From Candidatus Thioglobus autotrophicus (GTDB taxonomy: Bacteria > Pseudomonadota > Gammaproteobacteria > PS1 > Pseudothioglobaceae), in assembly GCA_022448455.1 (NCBI GenBank), contig JAKUUR010000010.1, positions 1 through 57,864 of the forward strand: a stretch of DNA of 57,864 nucleotides, given 5' to 3'. The notes below the pieces were generated by a model. It was not told the DNA's origin and ran no database searches. It saw nothing but the letters and a program-made list of their open reading frames with translations. This document shows positions 1 to 9,925 of this stretch, one piece after another. The position numbers were made by a program, and so were the translations under genes. Numbering within the stretch: position 1 is the first letter of the stretch; the number at the start of each line of letters is the position of its first letter.

Positions 1-1145
1 AAACTTTGTAAATTCTCTAAAATTAGGCCATTCAGTGTTTTGGCTTTATCATATGGCAGTTTAATCTTTAATGCTTTGTTCAGTTCACGAATGTTGATTC
101 GAGGATCTACTAGGTAACTACCATCTTCTTGTTGATTGATTTCTCCTATAATTTCGCCTTCGTTAGAAGTAAATTGTCCTACAATTTCTTCCAAAATATC
201 CTCAAGGACAGCCATTCCTTTAACTTTCCCATACTCATCAACCACTAAACCTAGTCTTCTTTTTTGGTTTTTAAAATGTTCAAGTTGCATGGATAGAGGT
301 GTACCTTCAGGAATAAAGTAAGGCTCACGAATTAGTTTTTTAATTGCTGTAATATTTATTTCATCTTTGGCATAAAGATTAACGATATCTCTCATATGGA
401 TAGTACCAATAATATTATTTTCTGATCCTTCGAAGATGAGAAGTCGGGTGTGTTGTATGCGTTTTAGTTGATCAAATAATTCAACTTCATTATTAATATC
501 AACACTAACAAGTTCATTATGTGGAATCATAATATCCTCGACCTTAACTTTTTCTAAATCAATAATGTTGAGAAGCATCTTTTGATAGTTTTTTGAAACT
601 ATAGATTTAGAATCTATCACAGCCATCCTTAGCTCTTCTGAGTTTAAATTATCTTTACTCGAATGTTTTAAACCAAAAGGTTTTAGGATGGTCTGAGAAA
701 TATAGGAAATTAACCAAATAACGGGTCTGAATAGTTTAATTAGTAATTCTATGGTTGCCGAAGCAGGCAAGGCAATTTTCTCTGGGTTTTTTGCTGCAAA
801 TGTTTTTGGTGTTGTTTCTGCAAAAATTAAAATAACTAGTGTTAAAGCTAACGATGCAATAATCACCGATCCTTCTCCCCAAAGCTTCAGTGCAAGAATA
901 GTTGTGATACTTGCTGCCAGTATATTGACAAAATTATTTCCCAGAAGAATAACGCCAATTAAATAATCAACATTTTTTAAGAGTTTTTCTACTCTTTTTG
1001 CTTGTGGGTTGTTTTTAGCACTAAGGGTTTTCAGTCGATAACGGTTCATAGCCATCATCGAGGTTTCAGTACCAGAGAAAAAAGCTGAAGCTAGAATTAG
1101 AGCGAAAAGTAAAACACTTAGCCAAAAAGTGGACAGTGATTCCAA
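1..1145 (-). CDS. CorB/HlyC-type CNNM membrane protein with CBS domains (C-terminus cut by window edge)
   Basis: I translated this from the minus strand; the reading frame stays open to the left edge, so the C-terminus is missing. The N-terminus has hydrophobic segments with the family hallmark FFSGTETSMM near residues 22-31, typical of the DUF21/CNNM domain of CorB (YfjD) proteins. About two CBS motifs follow (around IMIPHNELVSV and FIPEGTPLSMQ), then the start of a CorC_HlyC domain (VDPRINIRELN). The family is linked to magnesium/cobalt efflux or tolerance and sits in the inner membrane. The start is TTG: a TGA lies in frame immediately before it, and the next ATG would remove part of the first membrane helix. 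It lies 76 bp downstream of eno on the same strand and may be co-transcribed. Family is clear; exact transported ion is not known. Confidence 0.88.
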   Translation of the reverse strand, partial: MESLSTFWLSVLLFALILASAFFSGTETSMMAMNRYRLKTLSAKNNPQAKRVEKLLKNVDYLIGVILLGNNFVNILAASITTILALKLWGEGSVIIASLALTLVILIFAETTPKTFAAKNPEKIALPASATIELLIKLFRPVIWLISYISQTILKPFGLKHSSKDNLNSEELRMAVIDSKSIVSKNYQKMLLNIIDLEKVKVEDIMIPHNELVSVDINNEVELFDQLKRIQHTRLLIFEGSENNIIGTIHMRDIVNLYAKDEINITAIKKLIREPYFIPEGTPLSMQLEHFKNQKRRLGLVVDEYGKVKGMAVLEDILEEIVGQFTSNEGEIIGEINQQEDGSYLVDPRINIRELNKALKIKLPYDKAKTLNGLILENLQS

Positions 1146-1221
1146 TCAATTACCCATATTTATTCAATGAAAACTTATTTTAACCTTAAAGAAGATGAAA
1201 AATATTTGAACAAGTCTATTG

Positions 1222-2499
1222 TTAAAGATGCTTGAATGCACTGAGTCCAGGATAGTATGCATCATCTCCCAGTTCCTCTTCAATGCGTAGCAATCGATTA
1301 TATTTTGCAAGCCTGTCAGAACGAGACAATGAACCTGTTTTAATTTGTCCACAGCTGGTTGCAACAGATAGGTCTGCAATAGTAGTGTCTTCAGTTTCAC
1401 CACTTCTGTGAGACATAACGCAAGTGTATCCAGCACTTAAAGCCATCTTCATTGCGTCAAACGTTTCTGTAAGTGTACCTATTTGGTTGACTTTTATAAG
1501 GATCGAGTTGGCAATATTGTTCTCTATACCTCTAGCTAAAATTTTACTATTAGTAACAAATAAATCATCACCTACCAATTGAGTTTTGTCAGATAATCTT
1601 TTGGTAAGCATCTCCCAGCCTGACCAGTCATTTTCATCCATCCCGTCTTCGATAGAAATGATTGGATATTTTTCAACCCATGATGCAAGATAACTCGTAA
1701 ATTCCTCATTACTCAGTTTCAAACCTTCTGAGGATAAGTTATAGGTACCGTTAAAGTAAAACTCAGAACTAGCAGCGTCAATTCCAATAAAGATATCTTT
1801 TCCTGCTTCATATCCCGCACTCTTAATAGCTTTAAGGATGACCTTTAAAGCCTCCTCGTTAGAACTTAAGTTGGGTGCAAAGCCACCTTCATCTCCGACC
1901 GCTGTATTAAGACCTTCTTGGTCAAGCAACTTTTTTAAATGATGAAAAACTTCAACGCCATATCGTAACGCTTCTTTGAAGCTAGGTGCTCCAGCCGGGA
2001 TAATCATAAACTCTTGGATATCAATGCTATTATTGGCATGCTCGCCGCCATTGATAATGTTCATCATAGGAACTGGAAGTTGATAAGTTTCAGAAAAATC
2101 AAATGAACGAAACAGTGATTGCTTGTTGTTATTTGCATTAGCGTGTGCACAGGCTAAGGAAACTGCCAATATAGAATTAGCACCCAAGCGAGATTTTGTT
2201 TCAGTGCCATCGATGTCAATCATTTTTTGATCGATGGCTAGTTGATTTGAGATTTTCATACCAACGAGGGCGTCGTTAATCTCATGGTTAATATTATTAA
2301 CAGATTGAGTAACACCTTTTCCCAAATAACGGTTTTTATCGCCATCTCTTAGCTCCAAGGCTTCACGTTGCCCAGTGGAAGCTCCGGATGGAACCATTGC
2401 CCTTCCTAAAACACCGTTATTAAGAATTACATCTGCCTCAACAGTAGGGTTACCTCTAGAATCTAAAACCTCACGGGCTTTGATTTGTTTAATTGTCAT
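1222..2499 (-). CDS. eno: Enolase
   Basis: This cytoplasmic glycolytic enzyme interconverts 2-phosphoglycerate and phosphoenolpyruvate. At 425 residues it has the usual length and is full. The N-terminal domain begins [22 protein letters not shown], the classic enolase opening (conserved RGNPTVE). The barrel shows the magnesium ligands in the contexts [20 protein letters not shown] and VGDDLFVTN, and the signature [13 protein letters not shown]. The catalytic lysine region is present, followed by the conserved [15 protein letters not shown] block. It lies 14 bp downstream of dnaJ on the same strand, so it is probably read in one transcript with dnaJ; that neighbour is unusual compared with the common pyrG-eno pairing (pyrG is 41 kb away here). 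In an autotroph it would link the Calvin cycle product 3-phosphoglycerate to pyruvate. Confidence 0.97.
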   Translation of the reverse strand: MTIKQIKAREVLDSRGNPTVEADVILNNGVLGRAMVPSGASTGQREALELRDGDKNRYLGKGVTQSVNNINHEINDALVGMKISNQLAIDQKMIDIDGTETKSRLGANSILAVSLACAHANANNNKQSLFRSFDFSETYQLPVPMMNIINGGEHANNSIDIQEFMIIPAGAPSFKEALRYGVEVFHHLKKLLDQEGLNTAVGDEGGFAPNLSSNEEALKVILKAIKSAGYEAGKDIFIGIDAASSEFYFNGTYNLSSEGLKLSNEEFTSYLASWVEKYPIISIEDGMDENDWSGWEMLTKRLSDKTQLVGDDLFVTNSKILARGIENNIANSILIKVNQIGTLTETFDAMKMALSAGYTCVMSHRSGETEDTTIADLSVATSCGQIKTGSLSRSDRLAKYNRLLRIEEELGDDAYYPGLSAFKHL

Positions 2500-2513
2500 T
2501 AAGGAATGGAAGT

Positions 2514-3614
2514 TTATTCAAAGAAAGACTTCATTTTACCAAAAAAGGAATTTGATTCTGGGTGTTGTTTGGCGTTGCAAGAACTAGAAAAGTCCTTTAA
2601 AAGCTGCTTTTGTTTAGAATTTAGGTTAACAGGTGTCTCTAATTTGACCTGGCAGAGAAGATCGCCGGAACCATTGTATCTCATTGCTGGCATGCCTTTG
2701 CCGCGAAGTCTGAAGAGTTTTGCGGTTTGAGTACCTGACGGAATATTAATTTTAAGCTTACCATCCAAGGTTGGAACTTCAATTGAGCCACCAAGAGTAG
2801 CTGTTGCAAAATCGATAGGGATTTCACAATACAAGTCGTTCCCCTCACGTTGAAAGATTTGGTGATCTTTGATATGCATTTGCACATAAAGATCACCAGA
2901 AGGTCCACCACGTAAACCAGCTTCACCTTCACTACTGAGACGAATTCTGTTTCCAGTATCAACTCCAGCTGGTATCTTGACGGAAAGAGTTTTTTGTTTT
3001 CTTACAATCCCTTGGCCACCACAAGTGCGACAAGGAGAATCAATTTTTTCACCGGTACCATGACATTGGTTACAAGGTCTCTGAATAGCAAAGAAACCTT
3101 GCTGTATTTGAACTTGACCACTACCATTACAATTTCCACAAGTTTTAACTGTTGTTCCTGGTTTTGCACCACTACCAGAACAAGTGTCACAAGTATCGTT
3201 TTTAGGTACTCTGATTTTAACTGTATCACCTTTAGCGGCTTGTCTTAAATCAATTTCTAGGTCATATCGAAGGTCAGGGCCTCGATTATCAGGCTTGGTA
3301 TTACCACCACCAAATATATCACCAAAAATATCTCCAAAGCCACCAGCACCAAAAGGATTTCCACCTCCAGAACCACCAGCACCTTGTTCTACGCCGGCGT
3401 GCCCAAATTGATCATAAGATGCACGTTTTTGAGGGTCAGAGATGATATCGTATGCTTTACGTACTTCTTTAAATTTTTTCTCAGCACCAACCTTATCATC
3501 AGCATTTCGATCAGGATGATATTTCATCGCAAGACGTTTATAAGCCTTTTTGATTTCGGCTTCTTCTGCGCCTTTTTTAACGCCTAAAACTTCGTAGTAA
3601 TCTCTTTGCGGCAT
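2514..3614 (-). CDS. dnaJ: Chaperone DnaJ (Hsp40)
   Basis: This is a type I DnaJ of 366 residues. The J domain (residues 1-70) contains the HPD tripeptide ([11 protein letters not shown]) that stimulates the DnaK ATPase. A Gly/Phe-rich linker follows ([22 protein letters not shown]). The zinc-binding region has four CxxCxGxG-type repeats ([32 protein letters not shown]), then the C-terminal substrate-binding domain. It lies 72 bp downstream of dnaK, the standard pairing. The gap holds a hairpin (see terminator entry) that may lower its expression relative to dnaK. The likely SD is the AAGAGA just before the ATG; the AGGAGG in the hairpin's 3' arm is about 20 nt away and too distant. Confidence 0.97.
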   Translation of the reverse strand: MPQRDYYEVLGVKKGAEEAEIKKAYKRLAMKYHPDRNADDKVGAEKKFKEVRKAYDIISDPQKRASYDQFGHAGVEQGAGGSGGGNPFGAGGFGDIFGDIFGGGNTKPDNRGPDLRYDLEIDLRQAAKGDTVKIRVPKNDTCDTCSGSGAKPGTTVKTCGNCNGSGQVQIQQGFFAIQRPCNQCHGTGEKIDSPCRTCGGQGIVRKQKTLSVKIPAGVDTGNRIRLSSEGEAGLRGGPSGDLYVQMHIKDHQIFQREGNDLYCEIPIDFATATLGGSIEVPTLDGKLKINIPSGTQTAKLFRLRGKGMPAMRYNGSGDLLCQVKLETPVNLNSKQKQLLKDFSSSCNAKQHPESNSFFGKMKSFFE

Positions 3615-3631
3615 ATATCTCTTAAATTAAT

Positions 3632-3663
3632 AAAACCTCCTATGAATAATCAAAGGAGGTTTT
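3632..3663 (-). terminator. Hairpin between dnaK and dnaJ (attenuator-like)
   Basis: A perfect 10-bp inverted repeat (AAAACCTCCT / AGGAGGTTTT) with a 12-nt loop lies in the dnaK-dnaJ gap. On the minus strand, the direction of dnaK-dnaJ transcription, it is followed by only four T before an A/T-rich stretch, so it would be a leaky terminator or an mRNA processing and stability element. On the plus strand the T run is longer (7), but no plus-strand gene ends here. Confidence 0.6.
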
Positions 3664-3686
3664 TTTATTGCAGTTTGTTTAGTTAA

Positions 3687-5594
3687 TTACTTTTCTTCTT
3701 TAACTTCTTCAAAATCAGCATCTACAACATCTTCATCAGCTTTTCCATTGCCAGCTTCTGAATCTTCAGCACTGGCTTTTTCCTGTGCTTTTTGTGCTAA
3801 TACTTGAGCTTTTTCGCTTAGATTTTGTACTTTAGCATCGATGTCATCTTTGTCGTCCCCCTTAATACTCTCTTCAAGTTCATTCACTGCAGACTCAATT
3901 GTTGATTTTTCTTCGTCAGAAATTTCATCTTTGAGTTCTTCAAGTGTTTGTTTTGTAGAGTGAACAAGTGAATCAGCCATGTTACGTGCAGTAATAAGTT
4001 CCTGGAATTTTTTATCTTCCTCTGCATGCGCTTCAGCATCTTTAATCATTTTTTCAACTTCTTCATCTGAAAGACCACTTGAAGATTTGATTGTTATTGA
4101 CTGCTCTTTGCCAGTGTTCTTATCTTTAGCGGAAACATGCAAAATGCCATCCGAATCAAGATCAAGTGTTACTTCAATTTGTGGCTGACCTTTTGGAGCA
4201 GGGGCAATCCCTTCTAAATTAAATTGTCCAAGAGATTTATTGGCGCTTGCAACTTCACGCTCACCTTGAAGAACATGAACGGTTACCGATGACTGATTGG
4301 CTGCCGCAGTTGAAAATACCTGTGATTGATGAGTTGGAATCGTTGTATTTTTCTCAATCAGTTTAGTCATCACACCGCCCAAGGTTTCAATACCGAGAGA
4401 AAGTGGAGTCACATCGAGAAGCAGAACATCTTTAACATCGCCACCCAATACACCGGCCTGAATGGCAGCTCCCATAGCCACTGCTTCATCAGGGTTTAGG
4501 TCTTTCTTGGGCTCTTTACCAAAGAAGTCTTGTACCATCTTTTGTACTTTTGGCATTCTAGTTTGTCCACCAACGAGCAGCACTTCATCTATATCACCGC
4601 TTGACAATCCTGCGTCTTTCAGAGCTATCTTGCAAGGCTCAATTGAGCGCTTTAATAAGTCAGCAACTAATGATTCTAATTTTGCTCGGGTGATTTTAAT
4701 ATTAAGATGTTTTGGACCAGAAGCATCTGCTGTGATATAAGGCAAGTTCACTTCAGTTTGTTCTGATGAAGACAGTTCAATTTTAGCCTTTTCTGCAGCC
4801 TCTTTTAGTCGTTGTAATGCCATAGCATCGTTTGAAAGATCAAGGCCTTGGTCCTTCTTAAATTCTGCAACTAAGTGGTTAATAATGCGATGGTCAAAAT
4901 CCTCACCGCCTAGGAATGTATCACCATTTGTGGATAGAACTTCAAAGTGCTTTTCACCGTCAATGTCTTCCATTTCAATGATAGATACATCAAATGTTCC
5001 ACCACCCAAGTCATAGACTGCAACTTTTTTATCACCCATTGCTTTATCAACGCCGTAAGCTAGTGCAGCAGCTGTTGGTTCATTGATGATGCGTTTAACA
5101 TCTAAACCGGCAATTTTTCCAGCATCCTTTGTAGCCTGGCGTTGTGAGTCATTAAAGTAGGCAGGGACTGTAATAACAGCTTCTTTAATTTCAGTACCTA
5201 AATAATCTTCTGCGGTTTGCTTCATTTTTTGAATCACACGTGCAGAAATTTCAGGTGCTGCCATTTTTTTACCTTTGACTTCAACCCAAGCATCACCGTT
5301 TTTGGCTTCAATAATCTTATAAGGAACCAAGTCGATATCTTTTTGTACCTCGTCTTCTTTAAAGCGTCGACCTATCAATCTTTTGATAGCGTAAAGGGTA
5401 TTTTCAGGATTAGTTACAGCTTGTCGTTTTGCAGGCTGACCCACCAAAATTTCTTCAGAATCTTTTGGGTAAGCAATAATAGAAGGGGTTGTACGATTAC
5501 CTTCTGAATTTTCAATAATTTTAACCGTACCACCATCCATGACGGCGACACATGAATTTGTTGTGCCTAAGTCAATTCCAATAATTTTTGCCAT
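3687..5594 (-). CDS. dnaK: Chaperone DnaK (Hsp70)
   Basis: This ATP-dependent cytoplasmic chaperone has 635 residues, the usual length. The nucleotide-binding domain carries the three Hsp70 signatures: [10 protein letters not shown] at residues 5-14, [12 protein letters not shown] near 195, and [14 protein letters not shown] near 335. The substrate-binding domain begins after the [14 protein letters not shown] linker region near residue 390. The C-terminus is acidic and ends EEVKEEK, as in many proteobacterial DnaKs. The start ATG has an AAGGAG ribosome site a few bases upstream. It is first in dnaK-dnaJ; grpE is not in the window. A sigma32-type promoter is visible upstream, so heat-shock control is likely. 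Confidence 0.98.
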   Translation of the reverse strand: MAKIIGIDLGTTNSCVAVMDGGTVKIIENSEGNRTTPSIIAYPKDSEEILVGQPAKRQAVTNPENTLYAIKRLIGRRFKEDEVQKDIDLVPYKIIEAKNGDAWVEVKGKKMAAPEISARVIQKMKQTAEDYLGTEIKEAVITVPAYFNDSQRQATKDAGKIAGLDVKRIINEPTAAALAYGVDKAMGDKKVAVYDLGGGTFDVSIIEMEDIDGEKHFEVLSTNGDTFLGGEDFDHRIINHLVAEFKKDQGLDLSNDAMALQRLKEAAEKAKIELSSSEQTEVNLPYITADASGPKHLNIKITRAKLESLVADLLKRSIEPCKIALKDAGLSSGDIDEVLLVGGQTRMPKVQKMVQDFFGKEPKKDLNPDEAVAMGAAIQAGVLGGDVKDVLLLDVTPLSLGIETLGGVMTKLIEKNTTIPTHQSQVFSTAAANQSSVTVHVLQGEREVASANKSLGQFNLEGIAPAPKGQPQIEVTLDLDSDGILHVSAKDKNTGKEQSITIKSSSGLSDEEVEKMIKDAEAHAEEDKKFQELITARNMADSLVHSTKQTLEELKDEISDEEKSTIESAVNELEESIKGDDKDDIDAKVQNLSEKAQVLAQKAQEKASAEDSEAGNGKADEDVVDADFEEVKEEK

Positions 5595-5627
5595 TATACA
5601 TTTACTCCTTGTATTTGATATAACCTC

Positions 5628-5656
5628 TATTTAGGGTTATAAAATCTTATTTCAAG
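5628..5656 (-). promoter_or_regulatory. Sigma32 (RpoH)-like promoter of dnaK
   Basis: On the minus strand, CTTGAAA (5656-5650) is followed after 13 nt by CCCTAAATA (5636-5628). The family consensus is CTTGAAA, 11-15 nt, CCCCATNTA; the -35 matches fully and the -10 in most positions. It lies just after the coaD stop and about 35 bp before the dnaK start, where a dnaK heat-shock promoter is expected. Assignment is by consensus only. Confidence 0.55.
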
Positions 5657-5668
5657 GCTTAAAAGGTA

Positions 5669-6151
5669 TTATTTTGTAGATGAACTGTGAAGTATTGTTT
5701 CAACAGGTTTAGGCACGAAAGCACTTATATCGCCACCCAGTGAAAAGATTTCTCGCACCAAAGATGAAGAAATGTTAGCAAATTCTTCAGACGGTGTCAT
5801 AAAAAGAGTTTCAATTCTGGGATTAAGTCGTTTGTTCATTCCACTCAGTTGAAACTCATATTCAAAGTCAGAAACAGCTCTTAATCCTCTTATAATTATT
5901 TGTGCATTGTGATCCTCTGCAAAGTTGACCAGTAACGAATTGAAAGCCAACACTCGGGTATTACTTATTGACGTTATAGAAGCTTTGACAGCTTCAATCC
6001 TTTGTTCGATAGGTAACAAGCTTGTTTTGTTAGCATTTTGAGTGATTGCAATTATAACTTCGTCAAATAGTTTACAAGCGCGATGAATTAAATCTATATG
6101 ACCGTTTGTTATTGGATCGAAAGAGCCTGGATAAATGGCAATTGTTTTCAT
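5669..6151 (-). CDS. coaD: Phosphopantetheine adenylyltransferase
   Basis: This enzyme transfers AMP to 4'-phosphopantetheine, the penultimate step of coenzyme A synthesis. The nucleotidyltransferase motif is at the N-terminus (YPGSFDPITNGH, residues 5-16), and the C-terminal part has ISSSLVREI, corresponding to the ISSTxVR ATP-binding motif. I start it at the internal ATG at 6151 (160 residues, MKTIAIYPGS), which matches the family N-terminus. A longer open frame to 6175 adds eight unrelated residues. With this start it overlaps the rsmD stop as ATGA, implying translational coupling. The rsmD-coaD order is common in proteobacteria. Confidence 0.95.
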   Translation of the reverse strand: MKTIAIYPGSFDPITNGHIDLIHRACKLFDEVIIAITQNANKTSLLPIEQRIEAVKASITSISNTRVLAFNSLLVNFAEDHNAQIIIRGLRAVSDFEYEFQLSGMNKRLNPRIETLFMTPSEEFANISSSLVREIFSLGGDISAFVPKPVETILHSSSTK

Positions 6152-6720
6152 AATGCTCCTAAGCTTATCAGACAATAATAGACATTACCCGATTTTTTCT
6201 GTTTATTAATTTTAAAGTGATAATTGATGAGTGAACTTAAATTGTCTTTGGTTATCTTGTATTCAGATTCTATATAGATTTGACTTTGACTATTTATGTA
6301 ATGATTATTCGAAAGCTTCTCTATAGTTTCCAGTAACAGATTTTTTGCAAAGGGAGGATCTAAAAAAACCAAGTCAAAAGACTGCTTACTGGGTTTAGCA
6401 AGATGAATCATAGCATCTTCATTAATTATTGTGTATTGGTTTTTATCTAACAACTTGAAGTTGGATTTGAGTTTCTTATAGATATTTCTATCCTTTTCAA
6501 TTACATAAACTTCTTTAGCGCCTCTCGATATTGCTTCAAGGCTCAGTGCGCCACTTCCCGCAAATGGATCAAGGGCAGTTTTGTTAATAATATCGAATTG
6601 TAGCCAATTAAAAAGTGTTTCACGAATTTTCCCAGGGGTTGGGCGCAATCCGTCTACATCAGGAAAACTAAACTTTCTACCCCGGAATTCTCCTGAAATA
6701 ATTCTAAAACTATTTTGCAT
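6148..6720 (-). CDS. rsmD: 16S rRNA (guanine-966-N2)-methyltransferase RsmD
   Basis: This SAM-dependent enzyme methylates G966 of 16S rRNA in the 30S subunit. At 190 residues it is the normal length. It starts with the typical FRIISGEFRGRKFSFP segment and RPTPGKIRETLFNWL, has the SAM-binding motif DPFAGSGALSLEAISRGA near residues 65-82, and the catalytic DPPF in DLVFLDPPFAKN near residue 120. It overlaps the end of rnd by 11 bp upstream and coaD by 4 bp downstream, so rnd-rsmD-coaD form one compact operon. Confidence 0.94.
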   Translation of the reverse strand: MQNSFRIISGEFRGRKFSFPDVDGLRPTPGKIRETLFNWLQFDIINKTALDPFAGSGALSLEAISRGAKEVYVIEKDRNIYKKLKSNFKLLDKNQYTIINEDAMIHLAKPSKQSFDLVFLDPPFAKNLLLETIEKLSNNHYINSQSQIYIESEYKITKDNLSSLINYHFKINKQKKSGNVYYCLISLGAL

Positions 6721-7756
6721 CTAATTTTTCCTTGTTGAATAGTTTTGCTCTCCAGCCATTGCGTAAAGGTGCATTTAAGTCTCCTCTTATGAATTGAATT
6801 AATGACTTGCTAGTGCTTATAACTTCAGGCGGTAGATTATAAGCTTCAGCTATGCTATTAATAATTCTTTGAAGTTCATTTTTTTTGCTTTTTTCAGAAC
6901 TAGTTAAAGGCTTTTGAGGTGTTAACAATTCAGAGAGAGTGAGGTTCACAGATGATTCTTTAACAAAGTCATCAAAAAGTTTTTGTGAACGAGTTGAAAG
7001 CTTACTTTTTCCACAAGCGTAATCTAGTAATTTTTGATCAGACATTATCCATTTTCGAGGCTTATTTTTTTGTTGGGCATTGTTCTCTCGCCAAGCTACA
7101 AGTTTGATTGCCTGGTCTTGAAATTTTTTTCCAAGCTGTGAGAGTCCTTTAGTTTTATAACAAATCTGTTCAATACTAGGTTCATAAAGCTCTTGATCAA
7201 GAAGAAATCTTGTCTCTTCATCGAGCCATTGTATTTTTTTACTAATGGTTAGCTCATGTTTCAGTTTTTCGAAATTAGGCAGCAAATATCTGACATCATC
7301 CAGGGCATATTCTACAACATTCGCTGGGAGTGGCCTTGTTGTCCAGTCAAATCGAGTAAAACTTTTATCTAGCTGAACGTCTTGCAAAATTTCTGTTAAT
7401 GCTTGGTAGGAAATTTGAAGTGGATAGTTCAATAATGAGGCAGCAATCTGAGTATCAAATAATGAAACTGGTATTCGTTTTGATAAATGGTAGAGGGCTT
7501 CAATGTCTTGTCTAGCTGAGTGAACAACCCATTCGGTTTCATTATGATAGAGTTTTTCAAATAATGGCTCTAAATCGTTAATTGACAGAACATCAATACA
7601 TTCTGCGGAGTGGGTGGTTGCAATTTGGACTAGACATAGCTCCGGATAATAAGTATTAATGCGTTTAAACTCAGTATCAATAGCAAGATGAAAAGCACTA
7701 TTAATAGTTTTGAGATGGCGCTCTAATTGTGGTTTTGTTTGTATCAAAGTCTGCAA
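6710..7756 (-). CDS. rnd: Ribonuclease D
   Basis: This 3'-5' exoribonuclease takes part in tRNA 3'-end maturation. It has 348 residues. The DEDD exonuclease domain shows the acidic motifs AIDTEFKR (Exo I), VVHSARQDIEALY (Exo II) and YALDDVRYLL (Exo III) in the first 160 residues. An HRDC domain follows around residues 205-285, with a second helical region to the C-terminus, as in E. coli RNase D. It is first in the rnd-rsmD-coaD run and is divergent from the NtrY-like kinase gene. An inverted repeat TTGTTG/CAACAA (7767-7786) lies directly upstream of its start codon. Confidence 0.93.
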   Translation of the reverse strand: MQTLIQTKPQLERHLKTINSAFHLAIDTEFKRINTYYPELCLVQIATTHSAECIDVLSINDLEPLFEKLYHNETEWVVHSARQDIEALYHLSKRIPVSLFDTQIAASLLNYPLQISYQALTEILQDVQLDKSFTRFDWTTRPLPANVVEYALDDVRYLLPNFEKLKHELTISKKIQWLDEETRFLLDQELYEPSIEQICYKTKGLSQLGKKFQDQAIKLVAWRENNAQQKNKPRKWIMSDQKLLDYACGKSKLSTRSQKLFDDFVKESSVNLTLSELLTPQKPLTSSEKSKKNELQRIINSIAEAYNLPPEVISTSKSLIQFIRGDLNAPLRNGWRAKLFNKEKLDAK

Positions 7757-7766
7757 ATATGGTCAA

Positions 7767-7786
7767 TTGTTGTATTTTATCAACAA
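7767..7786. promoter_or_regulatory. Inverted repeat in the rnd / NtrY divergent gap
   Basis: TTGTTG and CAACAA flank an 8-nt AT-rich loop, forming a 6-bp dyad 10 bp upstream of the rnd start. It could be an operator or a 5'-UTR hairpin of rnd. It is a short dyad and may be chance. Confidence 0.25.
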
Positions 7787-7851
7787 CTCGCGCTAGCAAT
7801 AATTCATTTATGAGATAATCAAGCCTATTTAAAGTTGTATAAATGTAGTTT

Positions 7852-9924
7852 ATGTTGTTAGATCAAGCCTTTTCGTTGAAAGAATCACCTCGCGCTTTGT
7901 TTTGGATTGCGATTATTTTAATCTCTTTTTCGGGAATGTTTTATCTCGGTCTCAATCAAAGTTTGATTAATGAGTGGTATTTAGTATTGATTGGTTTTAA
8001 CGTCGTTATGAGTTTAATTGCAATTTACTACATCATTCTTTCAATGAAAAAATTAAAAGAAAATACCGATGAAGGTGTTATAGGTTCAAAATTTACCTGG
8101 TCTTTCATTAAGATTGTCCCTGTCTTGGTTTTAGTTCCAGTACTTTCATTCTATCTTTTTTCATTTGAATCAATCAGAGACAACCTAAAAAAAGCTGAAG
8201 GTCAGTTTGAAGAATTTAATCTTAAGGTAGGCGGTGAAGTCGACGAGCTCTACTACAATACAAATAATATAGCCATTAAATATTACGAAGATCGTACCCG
8301 AAATATAGGTAAATTAGTGAACTATTTTGATGCTCCTCGCGCCTCTAGTGAAAAAATGCAGATAGTACTGAACCTCCTAGTTCAGGATAATTGGGCATGC
8401 GAGTTAAAGCTCTATGACGCCTTAAAGAATCTTGTTGCGCAAAGTAAAAGTGATACAGTATGTTTAGCGGATTATGCATATACTGCTTCAGCCGATGAGT
8501 TTACTCTTACTGCTCACTACGCATCAGATATGAGTATTAGTAACTTGACTTCAAGGATGATGCGTTTTAGGGATGCAGCGAAAGAAGCTGAATTAACACT
8601 TAATTCATCGATTATCAAAACCCGTTTTATGATTGATTTTTCTTCAACGATTTTATTAGCAGTTTTGAGTGCATTATTGGTTGTCTTAAGAATGATTGAT
8701 CAATTAATGCGTCCTATGCACAATTTATCAATAGCAACGAGAGAAATTTCTTCAGGTAATTATGATGTGCAGATTCAGCAAGATCCAAAGAGCAAAGATA
8801 TGCATGACTTAGTTGAACATTTTAACGAGATGAGTAAGCGAATAAAGTTATCTAGAGAAGGTTTAGATACGCATAATTTGTATCTAGAAACTATTTTGAA
8901 GTACACTTATGGTGTTATTGCCCTGAATCAGGATAAGACAATACAGCTGATAAATCCTGTGATTGGTAAGATGTTGCAAATTGGTGATGAAAGTGCTTTT
9001 TTAGGACAGTCATATGACAGTATCATCGAGAATTATGAAAATCTGAAACCTCTTTTTTCATTTATTGAGGAAAAAATTGATCAAGAGTTGGAAGAGTGGG
9101 GTGGTGAAATTGAATTAATGTTAGAAGATAGGCACCGTCTAATTTACTGTCAAGGTGCAACCCTTGATGCTGAGAACAGAAATCTAGGTTACGTTATTAT
9201 CATTAATGACATATCGAAGCTACATCGTGCGCAGAAAAAAGCTGCCTGGGGAGAAGTTGCAGTTAGAATGGCGCATGAAATAAAAAATCCTCTGACACCT
9301 ATATTGCTTTCAGCACAGAGACTTCGTAATCTATTTTTAGATAAGTTGGATTCTAAGGATTCAGCAATCATTAATAAAACTACTAAAACCATTATTGATC
9401 AAGTCGCATCAATGGATTCGATGGTGAGTGCCTTTTCCGATTATGCCAATACACCAGAAATTAAAAAAGTCTCTGCATCACTTAACGCTTTGGTTAACAA
9501 GGCAGCCTCTTTATATGACACCCAATCTGGAGTACGAATTGATCTTGACTTGAGTGGTGATTTACCAAAATTACAACTGGATAAAGATGCCATTTCACGT
9601 GCATTGATAAATTTAATTAAAAATTCCATTGAATCTAAGAAAAAGAAAACCAGACTTAACATTGTGATTAAATCACGAATTGTGAAGGATGAAGGCATCA
9701 TACGTTTGACAATTATTGATAATGGGAAGGGCTTTCCTACGAATATTCTTGATCAGGTTTTCGAGCCTTACGTCACTACTAAACCAAAGGCTGGGGGGTT
9801 GGGATTAGCAATTGTACAAAATATTGTTGAGCAGCACGATGGGCAAATTTATGCCAGCAATGTCGAACCTCATGGAGCAAGAGTGACAATTGAATTCAGT
9901 ATAATTGCAAGTCAAAGGAGTTGA
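7852..9924 (+). CDS. ntrY: NtrY-like sensor histidine kinase
   Basis: This inner-membrane sensor kinase has 690 residues. Three hydrophobic segments lie in the first 110 residues (about 15-37, 45-65, 85-107). A sensory region of about 150 residues follows, then a fourth membrane helix near 263-285. Next come a HAMP domain (QLMRPMHNLSIATREISSG), a PAS domain around 340-450, and the HisKA H-box RMAHEIKNPLTPI, with the phospho-accepting histidine at residue 475. The ATPase domain shows the N-box LINLIKNSIES, the G1-box DNGKGF and GGLGLAIVQNIVEQHDG. The architecture is that of NtrY, which senses nitrogen or redox status in alphaproteobacteria. Its partner regulator starts 1 bp after its stop. The signal sensed here is unknown. 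Confidence 0.9.
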   Translation: MLLDQAFSLKESPRALFWIAIILISFSGMFYLGLNQSLINEWYLVLIGFNVVMSLIAIYYIILSMKKLKENTDEGVIGSKFTWSFIKIVPVLVLVPVLSFYLFSFESIRDNLKKAEGQFEEFNLKVGGEVDELYYNTNNIAIKYYEDRTRNIGKLVNYFDAPRASSEKMQIVLNLLVQDNWACELKLYDALKNLVAQSKSDTVCLADYAYTASADEFTLTAHYASDMSISNLTSRMMRFRDAAKEAELTLNSSIIKTRFMIDFSSTILLAVLSALLVVLRMIDQLMRPMHNLSIATREISSGNYDVQIQQDPKSKDMHDLVEHFNEMSKRIKLSREGLDTHNLYLETILKYTYGVIALNQDKTIQLINPVIGKMLQIGDESAFLGQSYDSIIENYENLKPLFSFIEEKIDQELEEWGGEIELMLEDRHRLIYCQGATLDAENRNLGYVIIINDISKLHRAQKKAAWGEVAVRMAHEIKNPLTPILLSAQRLRNLFLDKLDSKDSAIINKTTKTIIDQVASMDSMVSAFSDYANTPEIKKVSASLNALVNKAASLYDTQSGVRIDLDLSGDLPKLQLDKDAISRALINLIKNSIESKKKKTRLNIVIKSRIVKDEGIIRLTIIDNGKGFPTNILDQVFEPYVTTKPKAGGLGLAIVQNIVEQHDGQIYASNVEPHGARVTIEFSIIASQRS

Positions 9925-9925
9925 A

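Noticed and set aside
1164-1436. Open frame of 90 codons on the minus strand inside eno
   Set aside because: It lies within enolase in another frame, has no ribosome site and resembles no family.
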